Origin: Locusta migratoria
Taxonomy: Eukaryota > Arthropoda > Insecta > Orthoptera > Acrididae
Assembly (NCBI GenBank): GCA_026315105.1
Contig: CM048750.1
Coordinates: 401,794,502-401,858,501, forward strand
DNA length: 64,000 nucleotides
Direction: 5' to 3'
In this document: positions 1 to 9,023 of the stretch, piece after piece
Layout: every line of letters starts with the position of its first letter
How positions within the stretch are numbered: the stretch's first letter is position 1
Program-made: the position numbers and the translations under genes
The notes under the pieces: model-generated
What the model was told of the DNA's origin: nothing
What the model saw: the letters and a program-made list of their open reading frames with translations, nothing else
The model's database searches: none

Positions 1-93
1 CTTCTGCGTGACACATAATAATGTACTTAGCAGCATTTAGGTTTGCCTTATTAAGTCTTCCAGTGGACGGTAAGGAGCTGACAATGAAGTAGT

Positions 94-184
94 GCCGCGG
101 TACAGTAGCCGAGCGCTCTAAGGCGCCTCGCTGCGGAGCTGCGTGGTTGCTCTCCGTCGGAGGTTCGAGTCCTCCCTGGGGCAT

Positions 185-222
<38 letters not shown>

Positions 223-294
223 TTAGGTTAATTTACCTTAGTTTAAGTAGTTTGTAACCTACGGACTGATGACCACGCATTTACAAACATTTTG
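94..294 (+). mobile_element. tRNA-derived SINE with GT microsatellite
   Basis: The tRNA-like head (gccgagcgctctaaggcgcc, then the box-B-like ggttcgagtcc) is followed by a body reading taagtagtttgtaacc and ggactgatgacc. The same body occurs in the other SINEs of this window. An imperfect 10-bp TSD flanks it: atgaagtagt at 84-93 and atgaagtggt at 295-304. It inserted into the hAT copy C, whose sequence resumes after 304. The head belongs to a variant shared with the copies near 21.5 kb and 47.4 kb. It is not a functional tRNA gene, because the body is continuous with the head. Confidence 0.8.
186..220 (+). repeat. (GT)n microsatellite inside the SINE
   Basis: An uninterrupted run of GT dinucleotides lies between the tRNA-like head and the body of the SINE at 94-294. 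Confidence 0.95.
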
Positions 295-387
295 ATGAAG
301 TGGTTTTATCTCTGCATAGTTTCAGTTTAAAGAGGGCCCCAAAGTCATTTTTGCCCCGGGGCCCTTGGTGACATAGCTATGACACTG

Positions 388-948
388 ACACCATACCCTT
401 TATTTCAATATTGCTATTTCTGTTGTTTTTCTATTTAGAATCTCCCCGCCCAAAACCCCTTAATTCCCGCGGTAGTCCCGTTACATTGTCTTCATTATAT
501 ATTTTTTCGCTTAAATTTATATTTGTGTTGTTGTTTACATAATAATCAGCGACTAGTAGAAAACATATACAAACACGTGTATGACAAAATGACTTATTAC
601 TTGATGTAATTGGTCAAAGCCGACGGGTGGTATCGGACAGTCAAGATGACCGACCCTACATTGCAGTTATCTTCACGTCGCGAGTGAAGTAACTACTTTG
701 TTATAGATAGATTTCTAATAATAAAAATGTATTTGTATGTTGTGACACATGAGTATATATCCATACTTACTCATCTCGCGACTTTTTTAATTATCGGTAG
801 ATTTCAAGTTATAAAATGCGTTTATACATTATGATACATTAGTAAAACATTCGATATATCGATTCCGACCGTACAACTTCGAGTGTAAGCTATCTTGGAA
901 ATTACCCTCGCGATCCAAGGAAGTTCTGGATTTAACGTCTACAGAATC
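388..948. other. no gene recognised
   Basis: AT-rich DNA without a convincing coding region. Two loosely similar stretches, tagatttctaataataaa near 710 and tagatttcaagttataaa near 799, suggest an old short tandem duplication. Nothing else is supported. Confidence 0.5.
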
Positions 949-1009
949 GGTAATTTGCAAGAAAGCTTTGCATCGAAATAGCCACGCACCTATCGATATA
1001 TCAAACGTG
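949..1009 (+). repeat. left arm of a 61-bp inverted repeat (partner 6812-6872)
   Basis: The stretch beginning ggtaatttgcaagaaagc and ending tatcaaacgtg is matched in reverse complement at 6812-6872 with only a few mismatches. The two arms bracket the Merlin transposase remnant and the CR1-containing TIR element. They could be subterminal repeats of an old Merlin-type element, or two insertions of one dispersed repeat. No TSD was identified. Confidence 0.7.
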
Positions 1010-1559
1010 TGTGATGGTCGATGATGACATCGCGCGAATTTTGAGATGTTGTCAAACATAGAGCAAGGACAGCATTTTTATTTAATTGTACGAACACAAA
1101 TCAAGTTACACAGTGCGGATTTGTAGATTATTGACATATTTCTGAGGGCCTTCTATCTTTTCTTGATATTGCCAAAATAATAATGCGAAGTCGCTGGAAT
1201 GGAAGCAAAATTTTACCATTACATATGGTTAAAGCAGACTGTAGTTATCTGAAAAATACAGAAGAATAAAGCTGAGTGTTATCCACAACAAGAACCACAT
1301 TTATAACAGTCATGCTGTTAAAAGAAAAGCTTAAGATGATCGAAAGTGCTAATTGTTAAAAAAGATCGCGAGTCGTTAGTAATATATGACTATGCAAAGA
1401 ACGCATTTTGTCTGTTACAGTATTCATTGTGACTGAAGTTTTTAACGTGTTTATTAATGGTATTGATATGAGTTTCGATAATACAATTTTGGCGAGTGAA
1501 CGCTTAACATGAAAAAAATTAATTCCTTATTTGTCGACGGTGGACAACCGTATTTAATT

Positions 1560-2480
1560 TTGTATGAAATATGGTTTATTACCTAATAACACACTAAGAA
1601 TCTGCATTAATTGTGATGATGTTCAGACAGTGCGAGTAGGTGTGAAATCAGCAGATAAAAAAATTCCTTTTCTGTTAGTCTGCAAAAAAGTGGGAAAAAA
1701 CTTCGATAAGAAAACATTGTTTGAGTCAACATTCTCTCTTGACAAAAATATTATTTTGATAGCTTGCTTGATGAGAGGCAGGAAACGGCAGCACAGATAG
1801 ACCTGTCCATCACCACAGTATGTTGCGTTCTGTGTGAAATATCTTACGTCATTGTTACCAATCAAAGTGTACCTGTAGGCGGTGCTGAACAAAAAGAAGG
1901 TATTGCCAGAAGAAAATACCATAAAGGACGATAACTGAAAAATGAAGTTGAGCACATTTGGGTATTTGCGGGAATTAAACGAGAAAGTAGAAAGTATTTT
2001 GTAGTTAGAGTACATTCCAGAGACAAAGACACCCTACTAGGGTTGATTAAACATTTCATTCTGCCTGACACGAAAATAATTACAGATGGTTTCCAATCAT
2101 ATAAATCCTTAAAAGAAGAAGGCTTCGACCATTGCTTTGTTAACCATTCTGTTGAATTTGTGTTTTCTGACGATCCAACTGTGCACACTCAAAATATTGA
2201 CAGATTATGGAAATCACTGAAAGAAACCATTGAGAGAGGACGTCCTACAGACAGAGACCAATTATATATTTTCCAGTATCTCTACTTCCATAATTTGAAA
2301 CTACGAGGAAAGACGGTCGTTCAGACGCTCTCCCAATATTTTTGCACGATATCTCCAAAGTATACCCTGGATACGGAAATCCCGGATTATAGCCAATGTC
2401 TTAAACGTCTGATGGCTTCGTTCCTGACGAAACCGCCGCTCCGGAATAAAGACTGTAAGTACACTATAATATATGGGTGA
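1560..2480 (+). pseudogene. Merlin (IS1016/ISXO2-type) DNA transposase remnant
   Basis: Three reading-frame pieces together resemble a Merlin transposase of about 280 residues. The N-terminal part begins at the ATG at 1564 and contains KYGLLPNN and a degenerate Cys pair. A middle piece near 1862-1935 reads EGIARRKYHKGR, matching the conserved KxGRRKYxRGR stretch of ISXO2-like domains. A C-terminal part (2043-2480) contains the IITDGFQSYKSL segment with its Asp, followed by FVNHSVEFV and NIDRLWKSLKE, typical of the family's H/N-x-E end. Several frameshifts and stops separate the pieces, so it is dead. Merlin elements are cut-and-paste DNA transposons. Assignment is by motif recall; a Pfam ISXO2-like transposase search would be decisive. 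Confidence 0.75.
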
Positions 2481-2519
2481 TTCTATTTACACTTCGGTAA
2501 AATCAGAAGTGACGTCATT

Positions 2520-3086
2520 ATGACGTATCCACACTATCGAAGAAGACTTGTAGTTGGGAGCTCCAACGTTAGGCGGGTGATGGAGCCCCTTAGAGAGATG
2601 GCTGCCAAGGAGGGGAAGAAGGCCAACGTGCACTCCGTGTGCATACCGGGTGGAGTCATTCCAGATGTGGAACGGGTCCTCCCGGATGCCATGAAGGGTA
2701 CGGGGTGCAACCAACTGCAGGTGGTGGCTCACGTCGGTACCAATGATGTGTGTCGTTTCGGATCTGAAGAAATCCTCTCAGGTTTCGAACGGCTAACTGA
2801 AGTGGTAAAGACTGTCAGTCTTGCTTGCAAGATGAAAGCAGAGCTCACCATCTGCAGCATAGTTGACAGGACCGACTGTGGACCTATGATACAGAGCCGA
2901 GTGGAGGGTCTGAATCAGAGGCTCAGACGGTTCTGCGACCGTGTAGGCTGCAGATTCTTTGACTTGCGCCATCGGGTGGTGGGTTTCCGGGTTCCGCTGA
3001 ATAGGTCAGGAGTCCACTACACGCAGGAAGCGGCTACACGGGTAGCGGGGGCTGTGTGGCGTGGACTGGGCGGTTTTTTAGGATAA
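2520..3086 (+). CDS. CR1 LINE ORF1, SGNH/GDSL-like esterase domain (5' truncated)
   Basis: The reading frame encodes an SGNH-hydrolase-like domain. VVGSSNV near the start corresponds to the block-I GDS serine region, HVGTNDV in the middle to block III, and SGVHYTQEA near the end to the block-V DxxH region. Such esterase domains are typical of ORF1 in CR1/L2 LINEs and are thought to bind lipids or RNA. The ATG at 2520 and the next six codons belong to the flanking TIR element, so LINE-derived protein begins at about residue 8. The original N-terminus is missing. The frame ends at TAA 3084-3086 and overlaps ORF2, which is in the -1 frame. A T TTT TTA heptamer sits two codons before the stop. 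Confidence 0.75.
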   Translation: MTYPHYRRRLVVGSSNVRRVMEPLREMAAKEGKKANVHSVCIPGGVIPDVERVLPDAMKGTGCNQLQVVAHVGTNDVCRFGSEEILSGFERLTEVVKTVSLACKMKAELTICSIVDRTDCGPMIQSRVEGLNQRLRRFCDRVGCRFFDLRHRVVGFRVPLNRSGVHYTQEAATRVAGAVWRGLGGFLG

Positions 3087-5887
3087 AGAGCTTCGGGGAA
3101 ATAGAAAATGGGCAATCTCAAAGGGTTCAGGTGGATCACAGGAGAAATGTAGATCCGGAAACTATCGGTATAACAGTTGTAAATTGTCGTAGCTGTGTCG
3201 GGAAAGTTCCAGAACTGCAAGCGTTAATAGAAAGCACCGAAACACACATCATTATAGGCAGCGAAAGTTGGCTCAAGCCGGAAATAAGTTCAGAAGAAGT
3301 ATTTTCAAAAGATCTAACGGTATTCAGAAAGGATAGATTAAACAAAATAGGTGGGGGCGTGTTTGTCGCCGTCAAAAGTAGTATTTCATGTAGCGAAGTT
3401 GAAGTTGATAGTTCGTGCGAGCTATTATGGGTAGAGGTTGTACCCGAAAATAGTAAGAAGTTAATAATCGGTTCTTTTTACCGGCCTCCCGACTCTGACG
3501 ATACAATAGCAGAAAGGTTCAAAGAAAACCTGAGTCTAATTACAAAAACGTACCCGACTCACACGATAATAGTAGATGGTGATTTTAATTTACCCTCGAT
3601 CTGTTGGCGAAATTATATTTTCAAATCAGGAGGTAGGCATAAAACATCGTCCGAAATTGTACTCAACGCATTCTCTGAGAATTACTTCGAACAATTAGTT
3701 CATGAGCCAACTAGAATTGTAAATGGATGTGAAAACACACTTGATCTCTTAGCAACAAATAATCCTGAGCTCATAATGAGCATCAAAACGGATACAGGTA
3801 TTAGTGAACACAGAGCTGTAGTAGCGAAATTGAATATCGAAAGTCCCAAAGTTACCAAAAATAAACGCAAAGTATATTTGTTCAGAAAAGCAGATAGAAA
3901 CAAAATACATTGCTTCTTGAAAGACAGCTTCCACTCGTTTCTTACACTAAACGTAGGTGTAGACCAGATGTGGCTCAAATTCAAAGAAGTGGTATCGACA
4001 GCAATTGAAAGTTTTATACCTAATAAATTAATAAAAGAAGGAGGCGATCCCCCTTGGTACACAAAACAGGTTAGGACACTGTTGCAAAAGCAAAGGAAAA
4101 GGCATACTAAATTTAAACGAACACGAAATCCCCAGGATTTGCGATTGTACTCAGAAACTCGAAATTTAGCGAGGATTTCAATGCGAGATGCCTACAACAT
4201 TTATCACAACGAAACTCTTTCCCGTAATTTGACTGAAAACCCAAAGAGATTTTGGTCATATGTTAAATATACTCGGGGAAAGTCACAAACAATACCTTCA
4301 CTACGTGATAGTAATGGCGATCCTGCCGATGACAGCGCTACTAAAGCAGAGTTACTAAACTTAGCTTTTAGAAACTCATTCACTAAAGAAGATGAAACCA
4401 ATATTCCAGATTTCGAATTACGAACAGATGCCGTAATGAGTAACATAGAAGTAGATATCATCGGAGTAGTGCAGCAACTAAAATCACTTAATAAGAACAA
4501 GTCTTCTGGTCCAGATTGTATACCCATTAGATTTCTATCTGATTATGCTGAAGCGATAGCTCCTTACTTAACAGTCATATACAACCGCTCTCTCATAGAA
4601 GGATCTGTACCAAAAGATTGGAAAGTTGCACAGGTCACACCTATATTCAAGAAAGGCAGTAGGAGTAACCCACTAAACTACAGGCCTATTTCATTGACGT
4701 CAATTTGCAGCAGGGTTTTGGAACATATACTGTATTCAAATATTATGAATTATCTCGAACAGAACGATCTATTGACCCAAGGTCAACACGGATTTAGAAA
4801 ATATCGTTCATGCGAAACACAACTAGCTCTATATTCACACGAAGTGATGGGTGCTATCGACAAAGGTTCGCAAATCGATTCCGTATTTCTTGATTTCCAG
4901 AAAGCTTTTGACACCGTACCTCACAAACGGCTTTTAATCAAATTGCGTGGTTATGGTATATCGCCCCAAATTTGCAATTGGATAGGGGATTTCTTGTCAG
5001 AGAGGACACAATTCGTAGTAATCGATGGTAAGGCATCGACTAAAACAGAGGTGATATCGGGCGTTCCACAAGGTAGTGTTATTGGTCCTCTGCTATTCCT
5101 TATTTACATAAACGATTTAGGGGAAAATCTAAGTAGCTCTCTTAGGTTGTTTGCAGATGACGCCGTCATTTACCGTCTAGTAAAATCATCTGAAGATCAA
5201 AACCAACTGCAGAACGATCTGAATAAGATATCAGTATGGTGTAAAAATTGGCAATTGACTCTAAATAATGAGAAGTGTGAAGTCGTCCACATGAGTACGA
5301 AAAGAAATCCGTTAAACTTTGTTTACAACATAAATCAATCAAATGTGAACGCCGTAAACTCCACAAAATACCTAGGAATCACTATTACTTCAGACTTAAA
5401 CTGGAAAGAACACGTAGATAATATCGTGGGAAAGGCGAACCAGAGACTGCGTTTTATTGGCAGAATCCTTAAAAGATGCAACAGAACTACTAAAGAAACT
5501 GCATACACTGCGCTTGTCCGTCCATTTTTGGAGTATTGCAGCCCAGTGTGGGATCCTTATCAGGTGGGTTTGACGGAGAACATCGAAAGTGTCCAAAGAA
5601 GGGCAGCTCGTTTCGTATTGTCACGATACAGGGGAGACAGCGTTACGGAAATGATACAGGATCTGGGGTGGGAATCACTACAACAACGGCGCTTATCGCT
5701 GAGGCGTGGGTTACTTGCGAAACTCCAATCGCCAACATTCTCCTCCGAATGCGAAAATATATTGTTGACTCCCACTTACATAGGTAGAAATGATCATCAG
5801 AATAAAATACGAGAAATCAGAGCTCGAACAGAGAGATTTAGGTGTTCTTTCTTCCCGCGCGCTATTCGAGAATGGAATGGGAGATAA
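3056..5887 (+). CDS. CR1 LINE ORF2: endonuclease-reverse transcriptase
   Basis: An uninterrupted frame of about 940 codons. Residues 40-270 form an APE-like endonuclease (IGITVVNCRS, GSESWLKP, VDGDFNLPS). Residues 480-760 form the reverse transcriptase: VAQVTPIFKKG, NYRPISLTS, GFRKYRSCETQ, FLDFQKAFDTV, GVPQGSVIGPLL and the catalytic FADD in LRLFADDAV. A conserved C-terminal region (YCSPVWDP, RRAARFV, PRAIREWN) follows. The frame opens after a TAG at 3002-3004. Position 3056 is only GTG, and no ATG occurs before the middle of the endonuclease. ORF2 is therefore probably made by -1 frameshifting at 3074-3080, or by reinitiation. No catalytic motif is visibly damaged. It is potentially functional, but the element lacks the 5' part of ORF1. 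Confidence 0.9.
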   Translation: MAWTGRFFRIKSFGEIENGQSQRVQVDHRRNVDPETIGITVVNCRSCVGKVPELQALIESTETHIIIGSESWLKPEISSEEVFSKDLTVFRKDRLNKIGGGVFVAVKSSISCSEVEVDSSCELLWVEVVPENSKKLIIGSFYRPPDSDDTIAERFKENLSLITKTYPTHTIIVDGDFNLPSICWRNYIFKSGGRHKTSSEIVLNAFSENYFEQLVHEPTRIVNGCENTLDLLATNNPELIMSIKTDTGISEHRAVVAKLNIESPKVTKNKRKVYLFRKADRNKIHCFLKDSFHSFLTLNVGVDQMWLKFKEVVSTAIESFIPNKLIKEGGDPPWYTKQVRTLLQKQRKRHTKFKRTRNPQDLRLYSETRNLARISMRDAYNIYHNETLSRNLTENPKRFWSYVKYTRGKSQTIPSLRDSNGDPADDSATKAELLNLAFRNSFTKEDETNIPDFELRTDAVMSNIEVDIIGVVQQLKSLNKNKSSGPDCIPIRFLSDYAEAIAPYLTVIYNRSLIEGSVPKDWKVAQVTPIFKKGSRSNPLNYRPISLTSICSRVLEHILYSNIMNYLEQNDLLTQGQHGFRKYRSCETQLALYSHEVMGAIDKGSQIDSVFLDFQKAFDTVPHKRLLIKLRGYGISPQICNWIGDFLSERTQFVVIDGKASTKTEVISGVPQGSVIGPLLFLIYINDLGENLSSSLRLFADDAVIYRLVKSSEDQNQLQNDLNKISVWCKNWQLTLNNEKCEVVHMSTKRNPLNFVYNINQSNVNAVNSTKYLGITITSDLNWKEHVDNIVGKANQRLRFIGRILKRCNRTTKETAYTALVRPFLEYCSPVWDPYQVGLTENIESVQRRAARFVLSRYRGDSVTEMIQDLGWESLQQRRLSLRRGLLAKLQSPTFSSECENILLTPTYIGRNDHQNKIREIRARTERFRCSFFPRAIREWNGR
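3074..3080 (+). promoter_or_regulatory. candidate -1 ribosomal frameshift site T TTT TTA
   Basis: In ORF1 phase the codons are GGT TTT TTA GGA TAA, so the heptamer T TTT TTA lies exactly in the X XXY YYZ register needed for a -1 slip. After the slip, reading continues AGG ATA AAG into ORF2. It lies two codons before the ORF1 stop. No strong downstream hairpin was obvious by eye; a pseudoknot was not tested. Confidence 0.55.
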
Positions 5888-5913
5888 ATAGTATAATTGT
5901 GGTTCGATGAACC

Positions 5914-5945
5914 CTCTGCCAGGCACTTAAATGTGATTTGCAGAG
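5914..5945 (+). other. CR1 3'-UTR stem-loop
   Basis: CTCTGC (5914-5919) pairs with GCAGAG (5940-5945), and an inner CAC (5924-5926) pairs with GTG (5933-5935) around a six-base loop. The other CR1 copy has CTCCGC/GCGGAG at the equivalent place (17186-17217), a compensatory C-G to T-A change. In CR1/L2-type LINEs a 3' stem-loop is the recognition element for the reverse transcriptase. Confidence 0.65.
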
Positions 5946-6102
5946 TATCCCATGTAGATGTAGATGTAGATGTAGACTGGAGCCATGATCGACTTATGTG
6001 GTCGTTCTAGACGCAAAACTGCGGTTGCAATTGTAGCAGACGAATTAAAGGAGTAGCTGATATCTTTAATTGGTATATTCAGTACAGTTTCGGAAACTAT
6101 TG

Positions 6103-6151
<49 letters not shown>
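6103..6151. repeat. poly-T tract
   Basis: A run of about 49 thymines inside the core of the TIR element. On the minus strand it could be the poly-A tail of a small retroinsertion, but no matching body was recognised. Confidence 0.9.
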
Positions 6152-6152
<1 letters not shown>

Positions 6153-6811
6153 GGAAATTAGGAAGATATAAACTTTCCGAAAAAGAACCTACACTGCGAG
6201 CTCTGAAACGTTATGCAGCCAAATCTGATGTTGTCATTCGTGGCCCATTTGTGAAGGTTGTGTTTAAAAGTAATGGAAACTTTTCTCTAAGCGAAAAATG
6301 CTACCGAGTTGCATTGTAGTACGGAGTCTACGTTAAACTAAGAGGACAAAATAAGGTTACCAGGCTATGGAGCGAAAATGTGTACATGACTATGTCAAAA
6401 TATGCAACATACAAAAACAAAATATAGTCGCCGTAGGTATATGTATGTTTTCGCCGAAACTATAGATCAAATGAGCTGGATATTAATACAGTCATTTGTT
6501 ACAGAGGCTCCGCGAACATCAGGTAACACATTTCGTAAAACTGGGTACTCATCTACCGCCAAGTTGCTGCAACATGCTAGTTCAGACAATCAACAACTGT
6601 TTGTACTGTTCGCGCCCAAAACCAGCGTCTCGAACGATCGCAAAAGTCGATGAGCCGACTTCTGGACATCGATAGCGTGGATACGTCACAATGATGTCAC
6701 GTCTGATTATACCGAAGTGTAAATAGAATCACACATGATATATTTGTATTTAAATTGTGACAATAGTTAATGATGGAACACACATCGCAACTCTCGCCGG
6801 AACAGCAATCG

Positions 6812-6872
6812 CACGTTCGATATATCGATAGTTGCGTAGCTATTTCGATGGAAAGCTTTCTTGCAAATTACC
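6812..6872 (-). repeat. right arm of the 61-bp inverted repeat (partner 949-1009)
   Basis: Reverse complement of the 949-1009 segment, sharing ggtaatttgcaagaaagc and ctatcgatatatc. See the left arm for interpretation. Confidence 0.7.
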
Positions 6873-8604
6873 ACTGAATCATAACCCATCTTCGTTATAT
6901 GTACAAAGTCGACTATTCCATACTTTTGTATTTCTTTAAATTGCTGCATAAACGTATCATTAACAGTTTAGACGGGAACGAAAAAATCGTGAAACAAAAA
7001 ACAACTAAGATATCCGTATTGGTACTCACCCTCTTTCTCTGGGCTACTCTTGCCTACTGCACCAATCGCCTCTCTGACGCTCCGTAATCGTAGTTGACGA
7101 AGGCCCTAGAAACATTAAGTACAATGACAGACCTTTTATTGGAACCAAAGTTGCACTTTATATCTGGCCTGTTTCGTCCCTTTCCTAAATTTCACGTCAC
7201 TTGCCAGACATCTCGGAACTTCTATCTCAATCTGGGAGTTTACATAGATGCTCGACGTTTTCGTTACTGGCGACTTCACCCCGTATGATAAGGATGGTTG
7301 TCAGAAGTCACGAACTATGCGCTGGCAGAGATATTAACAGAAGCCGCGTTTCACATATTATTCTAATCTATGAAAGCTTTCAGTATTCCATTTTGATGCA
7401 ACGATCCATTCGATATTTGTCAGAAAAACGTCGTCCTTCATTTAATGTTACTTATACCGTATGTCATTAAAACGTGCATTATGTCATTTCAACGCAATGA
7501 TGCACTTAGCATTAATGTTTCCAATAATGCGATTTTACAGGGGTCTATATCTCGGATTCTATTGATCGCAGAAGTACGGGGTAAAGAGTTTTGGATAGCT
7601 ATAGGCCTAGATAACTCATATATGTAACAGAAGAGTTGACATATTGTAACTATCTTATCACATATTACCATCATTCGATCATAACACAGCTCCTGCAAGC
7701 CTATCAAATTGAGAAAATCGGCGAATTTTAATACATTACATGTGCTTAACGGTGAATTTTATACAGCTTACAAAAGGACCATCTATTCACTGATGGTTCT
7801 ATATTTTCATAGCTTATCTGCAATTCTCACTTGGTGCTTGGCAGAGAAGTAGCAGGGCAAAGCGGATTCAAATTCAACGAGATTCGCCCGTCTTTTGTTT
7901 GTCATCGAAGCCAGGTACCACAACCACACTCGGCCAATTGCCTGACTGCCGAACTACCATTACGTTTCTCCCGCAACCACCCCCACAAAAGCTCACTTGG
8001 GCCAATGCCCCCGCCCGCCCCCGATTATTTATATTAAATTTGGATATCACATTAACAACCCGCAGCCGCCGCCACCGCAGCCCCCGACGTGTCCACACTT
8101 GTCCAATCCCGCCGTCCCCACAAACCCCTCCGCAGCAAGCAGACACCCAATTGCCGGACCTCCTCCTCGAATTAACTTAAATAAATTTGCATATCAATTT
8201 ACTTTTAACAACCTATGTCCTTTTATCAGTACCAAGGCAACTGCCTCCACAAGTAAGCACGTGCGTGAGCACACCCCCCGCCCCCTTCCCTGTCCCCGTC
8301 CTTGCTACCGCCCCCGCCCCCACCCCATCGACAGCCCTAAAGATTGCCACACCTGCACAATGCGGTCCGGGACTCGAATCCGCGCCCCTAGACATTTTTT
8401 TTTACAAAATTTCTTACTTATAGACGTACACCAACATTAGAAAAAAGGAACCAATTATTGTGTTCTTCGGAGAGTACAATGACCTGGAAAAATAACATGG
8501 ATCATGTGCGCCTCCACAAGTGGACACTTGTGGGGGTGCAGCCCCCACCTCCGCCCCAGGACATCCACTACTGCTCCCTGTTATTTTTTGTATATCAATT
8601 CAAA
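6873..8604. other. no gene; C-rich low-complexity block at about 7970-8400
   Basis: From 6873 to 7870 nothing is recognised. From about 7970 to 8400 the plus strand is strongly C-rich, with many runs of three to six C (for example around 8273-8330) alternating with AT-rich spacers. A tRNA-like tail, ggactcgaatccgcg, is at 8369-8383. The phrase gacagccctaaagattgcc near 8331 recurs in altered form near 9126, beyond the SINE dimer, which suggests a degenerate tandem repeat into which the SINE dimer inserted. Confidence 0.5.
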
Positions 8605-9012
8605 ATGGCCGGCCGCGATGGCCGAGGGGACTGAGGCGCTCCAGTCACGGTCTGCACGGCCACTAAAGTCGGGGGTTCGAATCCCCCCTCGGGCATAGAT
8701 ATTTGTGCCGTCCTTAGTATAAGGTAGTTCATAAGTAGTTTGTAAGTTTAGGGACTGATGGCTCCGTAGTTAAGTCCCATAACCTATACAAACATTTGAA
8801 CATTTTGTTTTTTCAAAATGTTCAAATGTTTGTAAAGTCTATGGGACTTAACTACGGGGTCATCAGTCCCTAAACTTACAAACTACTTATGAACTACTTA
8901 CGAACTAGGACGGCACAAATATCCATGCCCGAGGGCGGATTCGAACCCCCGACCGTAGTGGCCGTGCAGACCGTAACTGGAGCGCCATAGTCCCCTCGGC
9001 CACCGCGGCGGC
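8605..9012. mobile_element. inverted (tail-to-tail) SINE dimer
   Basis: Two copies of the same tRNA-headed SINE meet at their tails. The plus-strand copy (about 8605-8806) runs from ggccggccgcgatggccgag to tttgaacattttg. The minus-strand copy (about 8814-9012) is its reverse complement. The junction is a six- to seven-base T-rich spacer between inverted aacattttg ends. A single 11-bp TSD, atcaattcaaa, flanks the whole pair at 8594-8604 and 9013-9023; no TSD separates the two copies. A transcript through it would fold into a long hairpin. The box-B-like gggttcgaatccc is intact in the plus copy. Confidence 0.9.
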
Positions 9013-9023
9013 ATCAATTCAAA

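Larger units (their letters stand above)
1..387 (+). mobile_element. right terminal part of a hAT element (family A, copy C)
   Basis: The first 387 bases match the right ends of the two complete family-A hAT elements at 31013-39035 and 49667-54109. Shared parts are the stretch around the aataatgtacttag motif near 16-31 and the terminal block around gggccccaaagtcat (335-350). The copy ends in catagctatgacactg, a slightly mutated version of the family's terminal inverted repeat CAGTGGCGTAGCTAT read in reverse. The left end lies outside the window, so its TSD cannot be tested. The copy is interrupted by a SINE at 94-294. No coding sequence is visible in it. Confidence 0.75.
2541..5976 (+). mobile_element. 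CR1-type LINE, 5' truncated, otherwise intact
   Basis: A non-LTR retrotransposon with the C-terminal esterase part of ORF1, an uninterrupted ORF2 (endonuclease plus reverse transcriptase), a short 3' UTR containing a hairpin at 5914-5945, and a tail of repeated GTAGAT units at about 5952-5975. The 5' break is at about 2541, where the surrounding TIR element stops, and the copy lacks the start of ORF1. ORF1 esterase plus APE-like endonuclease plus RT fits the CR1/L2 group. Two other CR1-type copies lie at 12511-13160 and 15816-17245. The intact 2.8-kb ORF2 suggests recent insertion. Confidence 0.85.
2477..6732. mobile_element. TIR DNA element split by a CR1 LINE
   Basis: The segments 2477-2540 and 6669-6732 are inverted copies, starting gtgattctatttacacttcg and its complement. 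The inverted similarity resumes on the far side of the LINE: 5977-6014 matches the complement of 6625-6665. The LINE therefore inserted into one arm of a terminal inverted repeat of roughly 105 bp. Without the LINE the host element would be about 0.8 kb. Its core (6015-6624) holds a poly-T run and a short coding-like stretch near 6155-6420 that I do not recognise. It may be a MITE or a deletion derivative. Its superfamily is not established. Confidence 0.65.

Noticed and set aside
7874..8440. Proline- and arginine-rich frames at 7874-8440 on both strands
   Set aside because: They are produced by the C-rich low-complexity block; no conserved domain or codon bias is visible.
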